NCBI RefSeq assembly: GCF_003058325.1
Contig: NZ_CP028843.1
Coordinates: 2,080,001 to 2,144,000, forward strand
Origin: Methylobacterium currus
Lineage (GTDB): Bacteria; Pseudomonadota; Alphaproteobacteria; Rhizobiales; Beijerinckiaceae
DNA: 64,000 nucleotides
Direction: 5' to 3'
Positions 1-10,829 of this stretch are shown piece after piece (positions within the stretch are counted from its first letter, which is position 1; each line of letters opens with the position of its first letter). The translations under genes were made by a program, and so were the position numbers. The notes under the pieces are model-generated. The model saw nothing but the letters and a program-made list of their open reading frames with translations, was not told the origin of the DNA and did no database searches.

Positions 1-39
1 GTCCGGCATCCTCGGCCGGCCCGAGGTCGAGAAGGTCTG

Positions 40-40
<1 letters not shown>
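1..40 (+). CDS. livH: LivH-type permease, C-terminal end only
   Basis: Only the last 12 codons and the TGA are inside the window; they read [12 protein letters not shown], the usual tail of LivH branched-chain amino acid permeases. The stop overlaps the next start by one base (TGATG), and a full livM-livG-livF-livK set follows, so the identity rests mostly on operon position. Confidence 0.7.
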
Positions 41-1457
<1,417 letters not shown>

Positions 1458-1458
<1 letters not shown>

Positions 1459-2314
1459 TGGCCGATACCCTCGCCTCCCCCCGCATGGCCGACCCGGTCC
1501 TGACGGTCGACCACGTCACCATGCGCTTCGGCGGCCTCGTCGCCGTCAACGACCTGTCGTTCCGCGCCGGCCGCGGCGACATCACCGCGCTGATCGGCCC
1601 GAACGGCGCCGGCAAGACCACGGTCTTCAACTGCATCACCGGCTTCTACAAGCCGACCGAGGGCATGATGACCCTGCGCCACCGCGACGGCGCGGAGTTC
1701 CTGCTCGAGCAGCTGCCCGGCTACGCGGTGAACCGGCGGGCGCACGTCGCCCGCACGTTCCAGAACATCCGCCTGTTCACCGGCATGACCGTGCTGGAGA
1801 ACCTGCTGGTGGCCCAGCACAATCCCCTGATGCTGGCCTCCGGCTACACGATCGCCGGGCTCCTCGGCCTGCCGACCTACCGGCGGGCCGAGAAGGCGGC
1901 GATCGAGAAGGCGAAGGCGTGGCTCGAGCGCATTCACCTGATCCATCGCGCCGACGATCCGGCGGGCGACCTGCCCTATGGCGACCAGCGCCGGCTCGAG
2001 ATCGCCCGCGCCATGTGCACCGATCCGGTCCTGCTCTGCCTCGACGAGCCGGCCGCCGGCCTCAATCCGCGGGAATCCCTGCTGCTCAACGACCTGCTGC
2101 GGGCGATCCGCGACGACCACGACACCTCAGTGCTCCTGATCGAGCACGACATGTCGGTGGTGATGGAGATCTCCGACCACGTCGTGGTGCTCGATTACGG
2201 CACCAAGATCGCCGACGGCACGCCCTCGGAGATCCAGAGCGACCAGAGCGTCATCGCCGCCTATCTGGGCGTCGAGGACGAGGAGGTGGAGCAGGTCGAG
2301 GCGGAGGTGGGAGT

Positions 2315-2318
<4 letters not shown>
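1458..2318 (+). CDS. livG: Branched-chain amino acid ABC transporter ATP-binding protein LivG
   Basis: One of the two ATPases powering the Liv importer. The 286-residue protein starts at the ATG overlapping the livM stop; an open frame runs further upstream but lies wholly inside livM and is ignored. Visible motifs: Walker A GPNGAGKTT (about residue 53), Q-loop region ARTFQNIRLF, a modified signature LPYGDQRRLEIARAM, Walker B LLCLDEPAAGLN and H-loop LLIEHDM. The insert between Walker A and signature is typical of LivG. The acidic C-terminal tail overlaps livF by four bases. Confidence 0.96.
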
Positions 2319-3096
<778 letters not shown>

Positions 3097-3097
<1 letters not shown>

Positions 3098-3444
3098 TGC
3101 AGGGGATCCTCTACGAGGAGAGCACGATCTGGCTCTTCCTCCTCGTCACGGTGGTGATGGGCGGCTGGATGGCCTGGATGATCGGGCGCGGCATCGCGCT
3201 CGGCTGGCGGCCTTACTGGCAGGCGATCCTGTCGCTTCTCCTGCTCGGCGTCGCCGTGCGCTTCATCCACCACGCCCTGTTCGAGGGAACCTTCCTGTCG
3301 CCGCACTACTACGTGGTCGACACGATCGTGCTGCTGATCATCGGCTCGGCCGGCTACCGCACCACCCGCGCGCGGCAGATGACGACGCAATACCGCTGGC
3401 TCTACGAGCGCAGCGGTCCGCTCTCCTGGCGGGCGAAGGCCTAG
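3097..3444 (+). CDS. Small membrane protein of liv operon (DUF6867-like)
   Basis: 115 residues with three hydrophobic segments (about residues 9-30, 42-62, 78-95) and a basic C-terminus. It begins at an ATG overlapping the livF stop (TGATG), so it is translated as part of the liv operon. Proteins of this size and place, recalled as DUF6867, accompany liv operons in Hyphomicrobiales; the family number is from memory. Function unknown, possibly an accessory of the permease. Confidence 0.75.
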
Positions 3445-3604
3445 CGCCTGAGCGCCCTCCCCCGTGCCCTGCGGCGCGGGAACCTGGCGAATGATCCCGG
3501 GGCAATCCGCCCCGGCACACCGATCCGGGGTCCCCACGCCCCGGTCTCCCGGCCGAAAGGGCCCGCGAGCCCGACGTTTCCCGTCGATCCAGAGGAGTAC
3601 TGAG

Positions 3605-4732
3605 ATGAAGCGCACGCTACTGGCCGGCTTCGCCCTCGCGGCCGGCCTCGCCTGGGCCGGATCGGCGCAGGCCCAGATCAAGATCGGCGTCGCCGGCCCG
3701 ATCACCGGCAACAACGCCGCCTTCGGCGCCCAGCTCAAGAACGGCGCCGAGCAGGCCGTCACCGACATCAACAAGGCCGGCGGCATCAACGGCCAGAAGA
3801 TCGTCCTGGTCATCGGCGACGACGCCTCCGACCCGAAGCAGGGCGTGTCGGTCGCCAACAAGTTCGCCGCCGAGGGCGTGAAGGCCGTGGTCGGCCACTT
3901 CAATTCCGGCGTCTCGATCCCGGCCTCGGACGTCTACGCCGAATCCGGCATCGTCGAGATCACCCCGGCCTCGACCAACCCGAAATACACCGACCGCAAG
4001 CTGTGGAATACCTTCCGCACCTGCGGCCGCGACGACCAGCAGGGCGCGGTCGCCGGCACCTGGCTCGCCGAGAAGTTCAAGGGCAAGAACATCGCCTTCG
4101 TGCACGACAAGACGCCCTACGGCCGCGGCCTCGCCGACGAGACCCTGAAGACCCTGAAGTCCAAGGGCGGCAAGGACGTGCTGTTCGAGGGCATCAACCC
4201 GGGCGAGAAGGATTATTCCGCCCTGGTCTCGAAGCTGAAGCAGGCCAAGGCCGACGTGGTCTATTACGGCGGCCTGCACACCGAGGCCGGCCTGATCGTG
4301 CGCCAGATGCGCGACCAGGGCCTCAACGCCCCGCTGATGAGCGGCGACGGCATCACCGACAAGGAATTCGCCCAGATCGCCGGCCCGGGCGCCGACGGCA
4401 CGCTGATGACCTTCTCGCCGGATGCCCGCAAGAACCCGAACGCCAAGGACGTCGTGGCGGCCTTCAAGGCCCGCAACATCGATCCCGAGGCCTACACCCT
4501 GTACTCCTACGCCGCCGTCCAGATCCTGAAGGCCGCCATGGAGGCCACCAAGTCGACCGACGGCAAGAAGGTTGCGGGCTACATGCTCGAGGGCAAGCCG
4601 TTCAAGACCGTGATCGGCGACATCTCCTACGACAAGAAGGGTGACATCACCCGTCCCGACTACGTGATGTACATGTGGAAGAAGGGCGGCGATGGCCGGA
4701 TCGATTACACCGGCAACGAGATGACCCAGTAA
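3605..4732 (+). CDS. livK: Branched-chain amino acid ABC transporter substrate-binding protein LivK
   Basis: Periplasmic binding protein that delivers ligand to the Liv permeases. 375 residues; signal peptide at about 1-23 ending in SAQA before QIKIGVAGPITG, then a type I periplasmic-binding fold with hallmark segments such as NNAAFGAQLKNGAEQAV and VVGHFNSGVSIPASDVYAE. A Shine-Dalgarno AGAGGAG lies about 8 bases upstream of the chosen ATG; an upstream in-frame extension lacks support. It sits 160 bp after the small membrane gene, so it may have its own promoter, as binding proteins are usually made in excess. A strong hairpin terminator follows. Confidence 0.96.
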   Translation: MKRTLLAGFALAAGLAWAGSAQAQIKIGVAGPITGNNAAFGAQLKNGAEQAVTDINKAGGINGQKIVLVIGDDASDPKQGVSVANKFAAEGVKAVVGHFNSGVSIPASDVYAESGIVEITPASTNPKYTDRKLWNTFRTCGRDDQQGAVAGTWLAEKFKGKNIAFVHDKTPYGRGLADETLKTLKSKGGKDVLFEGINPGEKDYSALVSKLKQAKADVVYYGGLHTEAGLIVRQMRDQGLNAPLMSGDGITDKEFAQIAGPGADGTLMTFSPDARKNPNAKDVVAAFKARNIDPEAYTLYSYAAVQILKAAMEATKSTDGKKVAGYMLEGKPFKTVIGDISYDKKGDITRPDYVMYMWKKGGDGRIDYTGNEMTQ

Positions 4733-4752
4733 CGCACCCGATCCGTCGGGCC

Positions 4753-4781
4753 GGCCCGGCGCCCCGCGCGCCGGGCCTTTT
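4753..4781 (+). terminator. Rho-independent terminator of liv operon
   Basis: A perfect 10-bp GC-only stem (GGCCCGGCGC and its complement) closes a 5-base loop and is followed by TTTT, 20 bases after the livK stop. This is a textbook intrinsic terminator for the rightward liv transcript. Confidence 0.85.
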
Positions 4782-4985
4782 CGCGTTGACGAAGCCGTGT
4801 GTTCGTCACGAGCCCGGCTTGCGCGTCCCATCGCCTCACCTTACATGCACGGTGAGCGTTACAAGGCCATCAGCGCGCCCGGCACCTCGGCCGAGCACCC
4901 GTACGGCCGGCCGCGTCGCGATCGAATTCTGACAATGTGCTCCCGGTGGCGCCGACCGCGACGGCGACCCGGGCGGAGAGTGTGA

Positions 4986-5264
4986 ATGGCGAAAGAAGAG
5001 TTGATGCAGTTCGACGGTCTCGTGCTCGAGATCCTGCCGGACGCGCGTTACCGCGTGCAGCTCGACCAGGGCCACGAGATCGTGGCCTACACGGCCGGCA
5101 AGATGAAGAAGAACCGCATCAAGACTCTGGCCGGCGATCGGGTCACCGTCGAGATGTCGCCCTACGACCTCGAAAAGGGCCGTCTGGTGTTCCGCCACAA
5201 GGACGAGCGCTCCTCGGGGCCCCGCCCGCCGTTCCGCGGCGGCAGCCAGTTCCGCCGGCGCTGA
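4986..5264 (+). CDS. infA: Translation initiation factor IF-1
   Basis: S1/OB-fold factor that occupies the ribosomal A site with IF-2 and IF-3 during initiation. The first 72 residues match IF-1 closely ([48 protein letters not shown]). The protein continues for about 20 more residues rich in Arg, Gly and Pro, so it is 92 residues long against about 72 in E. coli; Methylobacterium-type genomes can carry such a longer IF-1. GGAGAG precedes the ATG. Confidence 0.93.
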   Translation: MAKEELMQFDGLVLEILPDARYRVQLDQGHEIVAYTAGKMKKNRIKTLAGDRVTVEMSPYDLEKGRLVFRHKDERSSGPRPPFRGGSQFRRR

Positions 5265-5341
5265 GTTCTCGTCCGTAACCGTGACTCGCAGGGGGCCGGG
5301 GTGATGAACCCTGGCCTTTCGCACATCTGAGGAAGACCCCC

Positions 5342-6025
5342 ATGACGCGTCCCCTGGTGATCGCCCCCTCGATCCTGTCGGCCGACTTCGCCCGGCTCGG
5401 CGAGGAGGTCCGCGACGTCGTCGCGGCCGGGGCCGACTGGGTCCATATCGACGTGATGGACGGCCATTTCGTGCCGAACCTCACCTTCGGCCCGGTGGTG
5501 GTGAAGGCGCTGCGCCCGCACACGAATGCGGTGTTCGACGTCCACCTGATGATCGCCCCGGCCGACCCCTACCTTGCAGCCTTCGCGGAAGCGGGCGCCG
5601 ACATCATCACGGTCCATGCCGAGGCCGGGCCGCACCTGCACCGCTCGCTCCAGACCATCCGGGCGCTCGGCAAGAAGGCGGGCGTGGCGATCAACCCGGG
5701 CTCGCCGGCGAGCCTGGTCGAGCCGGTGCTCGACATGGTCGACCTCGTGCTGTGCATGACCGTCAATCCGGGCTTCGGCGGCCAGAGCTTCATCGGCTCG
5801 GTCTGCGAGACGGTGTCGCGGGTGCGCGCCATGACCGCCGGCCGCGACATCGACATCGAAGTCGATGGCGGCGTGACGCCGGAGACGGCGCCGGCGGTCG
5901 TGAAGGCGGGGGCGAACGCCCTCGTCGCGGGCTCGGCCACCTTCAAGGGCGGGCGCGAGGCCTATGCCGGCAACATCGCGGCGATCCGCCGGGCGGCGGA
6001 GGGGGCGATGGGGCAGTGGGTGTGA
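5342..6025 (+). CDS. rpe: Ribulose-phosphate 3-epimerase
   Basis: Interconverts ribulose 5-phosphate and xylulose 5-phosphate (pentose phosphate and Calvin pathways, cytosol). 227 residues, a normal TIM-barrel length. Family signatures are intact: [15 protein letters not shown] near the N-terminus, [33 protein letters not shown] (phosphate/loop 6 region) and [12 protein letters not shown] with the late catalytic Asp. GAGGA lies 8 bases before the ATG. It stands alone, 77 bp downstream of infA. Confidence 0.95.
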   Translation: MTRPLVIAPSILSADFARLGEEVRDVVAAGADWVHIDVMDGHFVPNLTFGPVVVKALRPHTNAVFDVHLMIAPADPYLAAFAEAGADIITVHAEAGPHLHRSLQTIRALGKKAGVAINPGSPASLVEPVLDMVDLVLCMTVNPGFGGQSFIGSVCETVSRVRAMTAGRDIDIEVDGGVTPETAPAVVKAGANALVAGSATFKGGREAYAGNIAAIRRAAEGAMGQWV

Positions 6026-6465
6026 TCCAGCCGCGGATCCGATGATCTCGCGGTAGAGAACGCCACGCCGCGTTCCGAAGGCGTGGCGCCGCGCTCGGCT
6101 CGCCTGGACGAGAGCGAGCCGCGACAGATCAGCAGGCAGAGCAGAGTTCGGGCGGTCGAGCGATCGGCAGGACAGCGCCGGTCGAGGCCATGATTCCTGC
6201 CGCCGCATGCTGCGCCTTCACATGCGCCCGACCGACTCGATGAACCTCGTCGCTTGGCCAGACAGGGCGTCGGAGCGGGACGACATCTCCGCAGCGAGGC
6301 TCGAGACCCGGAAGGCCGCCGTGTCCACGCGGAGCCGGCCCCCCGCAGCATTTGGTGACGCCGGCTTCCGCGTCGCGTCAGCGATCTGACCAGACCTGTC
6401 CCGGCGGCGCGGGACTTTCGTACGGATCGACGCGAAACCTGATGCGACCATCCTGCACGGCTGCG
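6026..6465. other. Gene-poor gap downstream of rpe
   Basis: 440 bp without a convincing intact gene. No clear terminator follows rpe. On the minus strand one stretch resembles the end of a chemotaxis receptor (separate entry); the remainder shows no recognisable coding or structural signal. Confidence 0.5.
6218..6319 (-). pseudogene. Possible remnant of a methyl-accepting chemotaxis protein C-terminus
   Basis: A minus-strand frame ends with SSLAAEMSSRSDALSGQATR followed by FIESVGRM and a stop. This resembles the extreme C-terminus of alphaproteobacterial chemoreceptors, where the last helix reads roughly (L/A)AxxLSxQAExLxxEVxxFLxxVR. Nothing upstream in the frame looks like a receptor signalling domain. 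It could be chance similarity. Confidence 0.25.
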
Positions 6466-6660
6466 TCAGCGCCCGGCGACCCGCCGAATCGCCCTTGGAT
6501 GCGCCCGCGGGCCTCTCGGCGGTATGGCCTCCGCCGCGATCCGCGCCTTCCGCCGGTCGAGCCGGGCGGCGGATCGGCGCACCGCAACCACGCCGAGCAC
6601 CGCGGCACCGCCGACGAGACATGGCACCAGAATCAGGGCGTAGGTCGTCAGGCTCATCAT
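6466..6660 (-). CDS. Small single-pass membrane protein
   Basis: 64 residues; one transmembrane helix at about 7-27 (YALILVPCLVGGAAVLGVV) followed by a long basic, Arg-rich tail. Its start overlaps the stop of the 98-residue gene upstream (ATGA), so the two are probably co-translated. Not recognised; judged real because of the coupling and the membrane-helix plus basic-tail design. Confidence 0.5.
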   Translation of the reverse strand: MMSLTTYALILVPCLVGGAAVLGVVAVRRSAARLDRRKARIAAEAIPPRGPRAHPRAIRRVAGR

Positions 6661-6953
6661 CGCAGGGTCGTCAACGTCAGCCTCGCACCGAAGTGTAGAC
6701 CAACGCCGAGCACGAACCAAACGGCCATCAGCGCGAGGGTGAGCGCAGTGACGCGGCCCGTCGTTGCCATGGCGGCGGTGAGCGGGGCGACGATGCCCGT
6801 GATGGCGAAGCCGGCGGCCCCGATATTCATCAGGTTGGCGGTCAGCTTCACCTGCTCGTTGTGGACGAGGATGTCGCGGGCAAGCTGCGCCCGCTCGCGC
6901 TCCTCGTCGCCGTCCTCCTCACCCTCCTCGTCGGGTTGCAGCCCGCTCGCCAT
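6657..6953 (-). CDS. Small two-helix membrane protein downstream of parC
   Basis: 98 residues: acidic N-terminus (EEGEEDGDEERE), an amphipathic stretch, then two hydrophobic helices at about 42-62 and 68-90. It lies 18 bp after the parC stop on the same strand and is coupled to the following 64-residue gene. Possibly a small scaffold or stress protein; family not recognised. Confidence 0.6.
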   Translation of the reverse strand: MASGLQPDEEGEEDGDEERERAQLARDILVHNEQVKLTANLMNIGAAGFAITGIVAPLTAAMATTGRVTALTLALMAVWFVLGVGLHFGARLTLTTLR

Positions 6954-6971
6954 CCGCGATCCGGGCCCCGG

Positions 6972-9218
6972 TCACGGCCGGCCGGATTTGGGATAGCCCC
7001 GCGGCGCCATCGCCCCCGCGCCGCCGCGGTGCCCGACCCACTTCGCCAGTTCCTCGCCGGCTTCCGAGCGGGTGCGTCCGGCGCTGTCGGGCCAGGTCAG
7101 GCCGTCGGCGAGGCGGAAGATCACGACGGAGTCGAGCGTGCCGTCGCGGTACTTCTGCAGCCTTACGCCCTTGCCGCGGACCATCTCGGGAATCTCGGAG
7201 AGCGGGAACACCGTCATCAGCCGGTTGGTGCCGCAGACCGCGACATGATCGCCCTCCCCCACCTCGACGACGAGGCTCGCCGTCGCCGGCTCGTCGAGGC
7301 CGATCACCTGCTTGCCCTTGCGGGTATTGGCGACGAGCCCGTCGGCCGGCGTGACGAAGCCGCGCCCGTCGGTGGTGGCGAGCAAGAGCTTCACGCCGGG
7401 CTTGTGCGCCCAGACGGTGACGATCTCCGAGCCCTCGTCCATGTCGACCATCAGGCGGATCGGATCGCCGAAGCCGCGCCCGCCCGGGAGCTTGGCCGCC
7501 TCCAGGGTGAAGACCTTGCCGTTCGAGGCCAGCACCAGGATCTTGGCGGTGGTCTCGGTCGGGAAGCTGACCTTGAGGGTGTCGTCGCCCTTGAACTGCA
7601 CGGCCGAGAGGTCGGCGACGTGGCCCTTGAGCGCCCGGATCCAGCCCTTCTGCGACACGATCACGGTGATCGGCTCGCGCTCGACCATCGCCTCGGAGAA
7701 GTCGATGCCGGAGGTGTCGGGCGGGTTCTCGAGGGTGGTGCGGCGGCGGCCGAGCGGCGTCTCGGGGCCGTAGGTCTTGCGCACCGCCCGGATCTGGGTC
7801 GCGATCGACTTCCACTGCTTGTCGTCGGAGCCGAGCAGGCCGTCGAGATCGGCCTTCTCCCTGGTCAGCGCGTCGTGCTCGCGCTTCAGCTCCATCTCCT
7901 CCAGCTTGCGCAAGCTGCGCAGGCGCGTGTCGAGGATGGCGTTGGCCTGCAATTCGGTCAGCTCGAAGACCCGCATCAGCTCGGCCTTCGGCTCGTCCTC
8001 CTCGCGGATGATCTGGATCACCCGGTCGAGGTCGAGATAGACGATGAGCAGGCCGCCGAGGATCTCGAGCCGGCGCTCGATCTGCGCGAGGCGGTGGCGG
8101 GAGCGGCGCTGCAGCACGACCCGGCGATGGTCGAGCCATTCGCGCAGCGCCTCGGCGAGGCCGATCACCCGCGGCACCGTACCGCCGACCAGCACGTTCA
8201 TGTTGAGGGAGATTCGGCTCTCCAGCTCGGTCAGCCGGAACAGCGATTCCATCAGCATCACGGGATCGACGGTCCGCGAGCGCGGCTCCAGCACCACCCG
8301 CACGTCCTCGGCCGATTCGTCGCGCACGTCGGCGAGGAGCGGCAGCTTCTTCTCGTGCAGAAGCTCGGCCATCTTCTCGATCAGCCGGGCCTTCGGCACG
8401 CCGTAGGGAATCTCGGTGACGACCACCGCCCAGGTGCCGCGGCCGAGGTCTTCCTTCTGCCAGCGCGCCCGCACCCGGAATCCGCCGCGCCCGGTGCGGT
8501 AGGCCTCGGCGATCGAGGCCGCCGAATCGATCACGATGCCGCCGGTCGGGAAGTCGGGTCCCTTGACGAAGGTGGTCAGCTGCTCGGACGTCGCGGCCGG
8601 ATGGGTGATGAGGTAGAGCGCGGCCTCGCACAGCTCCGCCACGTTGTGCGGCGGGATCGAGGTCGCCATGCCGACGGCGATGCCCTGCGAGCCGTTGGCG
8701 AGCAGGTTCGGGAAGGCCGCCGGCAGGACCACCGGCTCCTCTTCCTGCCCGTCGTAGTTGGGGCGGAAATCGACCGCGTCCTCGTCCATCCCCTCGAGGA
8801 GGAGGCGGGCGACCTCGGTCATCCGGCACTCGGTGTAGCGCTGGGCCGCCGGGTTGTCGCCGTCGATATTGCCGAAATTGCCCTGGCCGTCGACCAGGGG
8901 GTAGCGCTGGGCGAAGTCCTGCGCGAGGCGCACCAGGGCGTCGTAGACCGCGACGTCGCCGTGCGGGTGATACTTGCCGATCACGTCGCCGACGACGCGG
9001 GCGCACTTCTTGTAGGCGCTGCCCGGATCGAGGCGCAGCAGCCGCATCGCGTGCAGGATGCGGCGGTGCACGGGCTTCAGGCCGTCGCGGGCATCAGGCA
9101 GCGCCCGGTGCATGATGGTCGAGAGGGCGTAGGCGAGGTAGCGCTCCTCCAGCGCCGCCTTCAGGTCGACGTTCTCGATCCCGTCGCGGTCGGAGGGTGG
9201 CTCGAAGGGCTTTCCCAT
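6972..9218 (-). CDS. parC: DNA topoisomerase IV subunit A
   Basis: DNA-cleaving subunit of topoisomerase IV, which decatenates daughter chromosomes with ParE. 748 residues. The winged-helix/tower core is complete: [11 protein letters not shown] near residue 45, KYHPHGD at 82-88, and catalytic Tyr128 in [10 protein letters not shown]; the C-terminal beta-pinwheel (from about 500) is shorter than in GyrA and lacks a GyrA box, supporting ParC over GyrA. At the quinolone-resistance positions equivalent to E. coli Ser80 and Glu84 it has Val89 and Asp93. A LexA box lies 41 bp upstream of the start. Confidence 0.94.
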   Translation of the reverse strand: MGKPFEPPSDRDGIENVDLKAALEERYLAYALSTIMHRALPDARDGLKPVHRRILHAMRLLRLDPGSAYKKCARVVGDVIGKYHPHGDVAVYDALVRLAQDFAQRYPLVDGQGNFGNIDGDNPAAQRYTECRMTEVARLLLEGMDEDAVDFRPNYDGQEEEPVVLPAAFPNLLANGSQGIAVGMATSIPPHNVAELCEAALYLITHPAATSEQLTTFVKGPDFPTGGIVIDSAASIAEAYRTGRGGFRVRARWQKEDLGRGTWAVVVTEIPYGVPKARLIEKMAELLHEKKLPLLADVRDESAEDVRVVLEPRSRTVDPVMLMESLFRLTELESRISLNMNVLVGGTVPRVIGLAEALREWLDHRRVVLQRRSRHRLAQIERRLEILGGLLIVYLDLDRVIQIIREEDEPKAELMRVFELTELQANAILDTRLRSLRKLEEMELKREHDALTREKADLDGLLGSDDKQWKSIATQIRAVRKTYGPETPLGRRRTTLENPPDTSGIDFSEAMVEREPITVIVSQKGWIRALKGHVADLSAVQFKGDDTLKVSFPTETTAKILVLASNGKVFTLEAAKLPGGRGFGDPIRLMVDMDEGSEIVTVWAHKPGVKLLLATTDGRGFVTPADGLVANTRKGKQVIGLDEPATASLVVEVGEGDHVAVCGTNRLMTVFPLSEIPEMVRGKGVRLQKYRDGTLDSVVIFRLADGLTWPDSAGRTRSEAGEELAKWVGHRGGAGAMAPRGYPKSGRP

Positions 9219-9258
9219 GGGCGGACGTCAACTCACGATTTCGGCGGTCTCAAGACCA

Positions 9259-9273
9259 GAACATAACACGAAC
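9259..9273 (-). promoter_or_regulatory. LexA (SOS) box upstream of parC
   Basis: Reads GTTCGTGTTATGTTC on the minus strand, an exact match to the alphaproteobacterial LexA operator GTTC-N7-GTTC. It is 41 bp upstream of the parC start, in the 108-bp gap after recO, where a promoter is expected. Inference: parC and its two small downstream genes are damage-inducible. Confidence 0.75.
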
Positions 9274-9326
9274 ATTTGCCGATTGCCAGGAACGGATAGC
9301 AACCCGTCCGTGCATTCGAACGAGGT

Positions 9327-10067
9327 TCAACCCGCCCCGGCGGTGCCGAGGGCGACGAAGCGCATCCGCTCCTCCGGCTCGGCAAGATCGCGCGGGCCCC
9401 AGATGTGCTGGTCGAGGAAATAACCCGTTAAGGTAAACCCTTGCTTGATGTCCCGCCCGGTCGGCACGTTGAGGCCGCTTCGGTCGGGCCGGTCGACCAG
9501 GAAGTCGGGCAGCGCCAGCAGCCGGTCGCGCCAGGGCTCGCCGGCGGCGGCGCTCACCGCCCGCCCGCTCTTCGGCGAGACGTAGGCGAGGTATTCGTTG
9601 GTGCCGGTGGCGGCGCAGGCCGAGAGGTCGAGCCCGAAGCCGAGTTCGGCCAGCATCGCGAGCTCGAAGCGCACCATCAGGGCGGGGGCGATCTCGGGCT
9701 CGTGCAGGTGGGCGATCAGCACCTTGGCGGCGGCGAAGAGCGTCGGGTGGGGATCGCGCTCGGGCAGGAGCCGCAGCAGCCCGGCGGCGTAGCCGATGCC
9801 GTAGAGGGCGAGGCGCGAGCCGATCAGCCGGGCGCTGGCGCTCTCGATCGGCTCGACCGCGTAGGCGCCCAAGCCCTCGTCGAGCCGCGCCCGCCACACC
9901 GCCCGCACCAGGTTGCCGGGCTGGAGCACCGGCTGCATCCGGCGCGAGCGCCCGCCATGGACTAGCCCGAGATGCCGGCCGTGCTCGGCCGTCATCAGTT
10001 CGAGGACGACGCCGGTCTCTCCGTGCCGCCGCGCCCCGAGAACCAGCCCGTCATCCGTCCATTGCAT
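9327..10067 (-). CDS. recO: DNA repair protein RecO
   Basis: RecFOR-pathway protein that loads RecA onto SSB-coated DNA and anneals strands. 246 residues from the ATG at MQWTDDGLVLGARRHGE, the typical RecO N-terminal OB-fold start; the open frame extends 47 residues further up but that part is unlike RecO. Later hallmarks include YEL-type helical segments (RFELAMLAELGFGLDL) and a C-terminal region with DFLVDRPDRSG. No good Shine-Dalgarno is visible. It is upstream of parC on the same strand. Confidence 0.88.
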   Translation of the reverse strand: MQWTDDGLVLGARRHGETGVVLELMTAEHGRHLGLVHGGRSRRMQPVLQPGNLVRAVWRARLDEGLGAYAVEPIESASARLIGSRLALYGIGYAAGLLRLLPERDPHPTLFAAAKVLIAHLHEPEIAPALMVRFELAMLAELGFGLDLSACAATGTNEYLAYVSPKSGRAVSAAAGEPWRDRLLALPDFLVDRPDRSGLNVPTGRDIKQGFTLTGYFLDQHIWGPRDLAEPEERMRFVALGTAGAG

Positions 10068-10280
10068 GGAAGGGTCAATAGTCGCTCGGGGGCCGGAATT
10101 GAACCGGTTTCCGGGATCAGGACCCGATCCGCTCGGTTCTGCGCGGGAGCCCATGCCGATCCTTCCCGGACATTCGACAGTCCCGAGGCGGTGGCTCTCC
10201 TGTTCCAACCGGCAGGCCGGTTCCGGCGAACGCGTGGTACAACGGCTCCCCGTCAGCGGCGATGCTCAAGGAGGCTCGAT

Positions 10281-10661
10281 ATGGACGGTCGAGACGTGCG
10301 AGCGGCACTGGATCGGCACTGGGCCGCGTCCGACGCAAGCGACTTCGAGGACGAGCACGACATCTACCGAGAGGATGCCGTCCTGGACTATCCGCAATCA
10401 GGCGAGCGCATCCGCGGGCGAGAGAAAATTCAGGCATCTCGCGCCGCCCAACCAAACCGGAAGCACTTCACGGTGCGCCGAATCACCGGCAACGGCGATC
10501 TCTGGATCACCGAATATGTTCTGACCTATGACGGGCGTCCGTCTTACACGGTCAGCATCATGGAGTTTTGCGACGGCAAGGTCGCTCGCGAGACCCAATA
10601 TTTCGGCGATCCGTTCGAGCCGGGTCCGTCTCGCGCGCAATGGGTCGAGCCGATACCTTGA
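10281..10661 (+). CDS. SnoaL-like / NTF2-fold protein
   Basis: 126 residues with the layout of the SnoaL-like polyketide cyclase/NTF2 superfamily: an N-terminal helix (ALDRHWAASDASDFEDEHD), a central IYREDAVLDYPQSGERIRGR, and C-terminal strands ending in VARETQYFGDPFEP. Such folds serve as small-molecule enzymes or binding domains and the substrate cannot be told from sequence. AAGGAGG sits 6 bases before the ATG, a strong ribosome site. Confidence 0.85.
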   Translation: MDGRDVRAALDRHWAASDASDFEDEHDIYREDAVLDYPQSGERIRGREKIQASRAAQPNRKHFTVRRITGNGDLWITEYVLTYDGRPSYTVSIMEFCDGKVARETQYFGDPFEPGPSRAQWVEPIP

Positions 10662-10763
10662 AGGTCGGTCATCGAAGCGGATGGCCATGAGACGAGAGCC
10701 GGCCGCATCTGCCGGGTCTTCGTGCTGCGGATAGATGATTTGCCCCGATGACCGCTGCTTGAA

Positions 10764-10797
10764 CCCTCGGCGGCCCTTCGAACCGTCACGCCGAGGG
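10764..10797. terminator. Hairpin between convergent genes
   Basis: A 9-bp perfect stem (CCCTCGGCG with CGCCGAGGG) encloses a 16-base loop midway between the SnoaL-like gene and the convergent histidine kinase gene. There is no U-tract on either side, so it is only a possible bidirectional terminator. Confidence 0.35.
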
Positions 10798-10829
10798 GGT
10801 TCGGACCCTCAAGCTGGCCCCGGCCTTTT

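Noticed and set aside
6861..9266. 801-codon plus-strand open frame opposite parC
   Set aside because: Antisense shadow of parC; His/Gly/Val/Leu-biased composition typical of reversed GC-rich codons.
10087..10115. Minus-strand sequence resembling a tRNA T-arm (GGTTCAATTCC flanked by a GC-rich acceptor-like stretch) upstream of recO
   Set aside because: No anticodon arm, D-arm or acceptor partner can be drawn within 90 bases; similarity is limited to the short T-loop motif.
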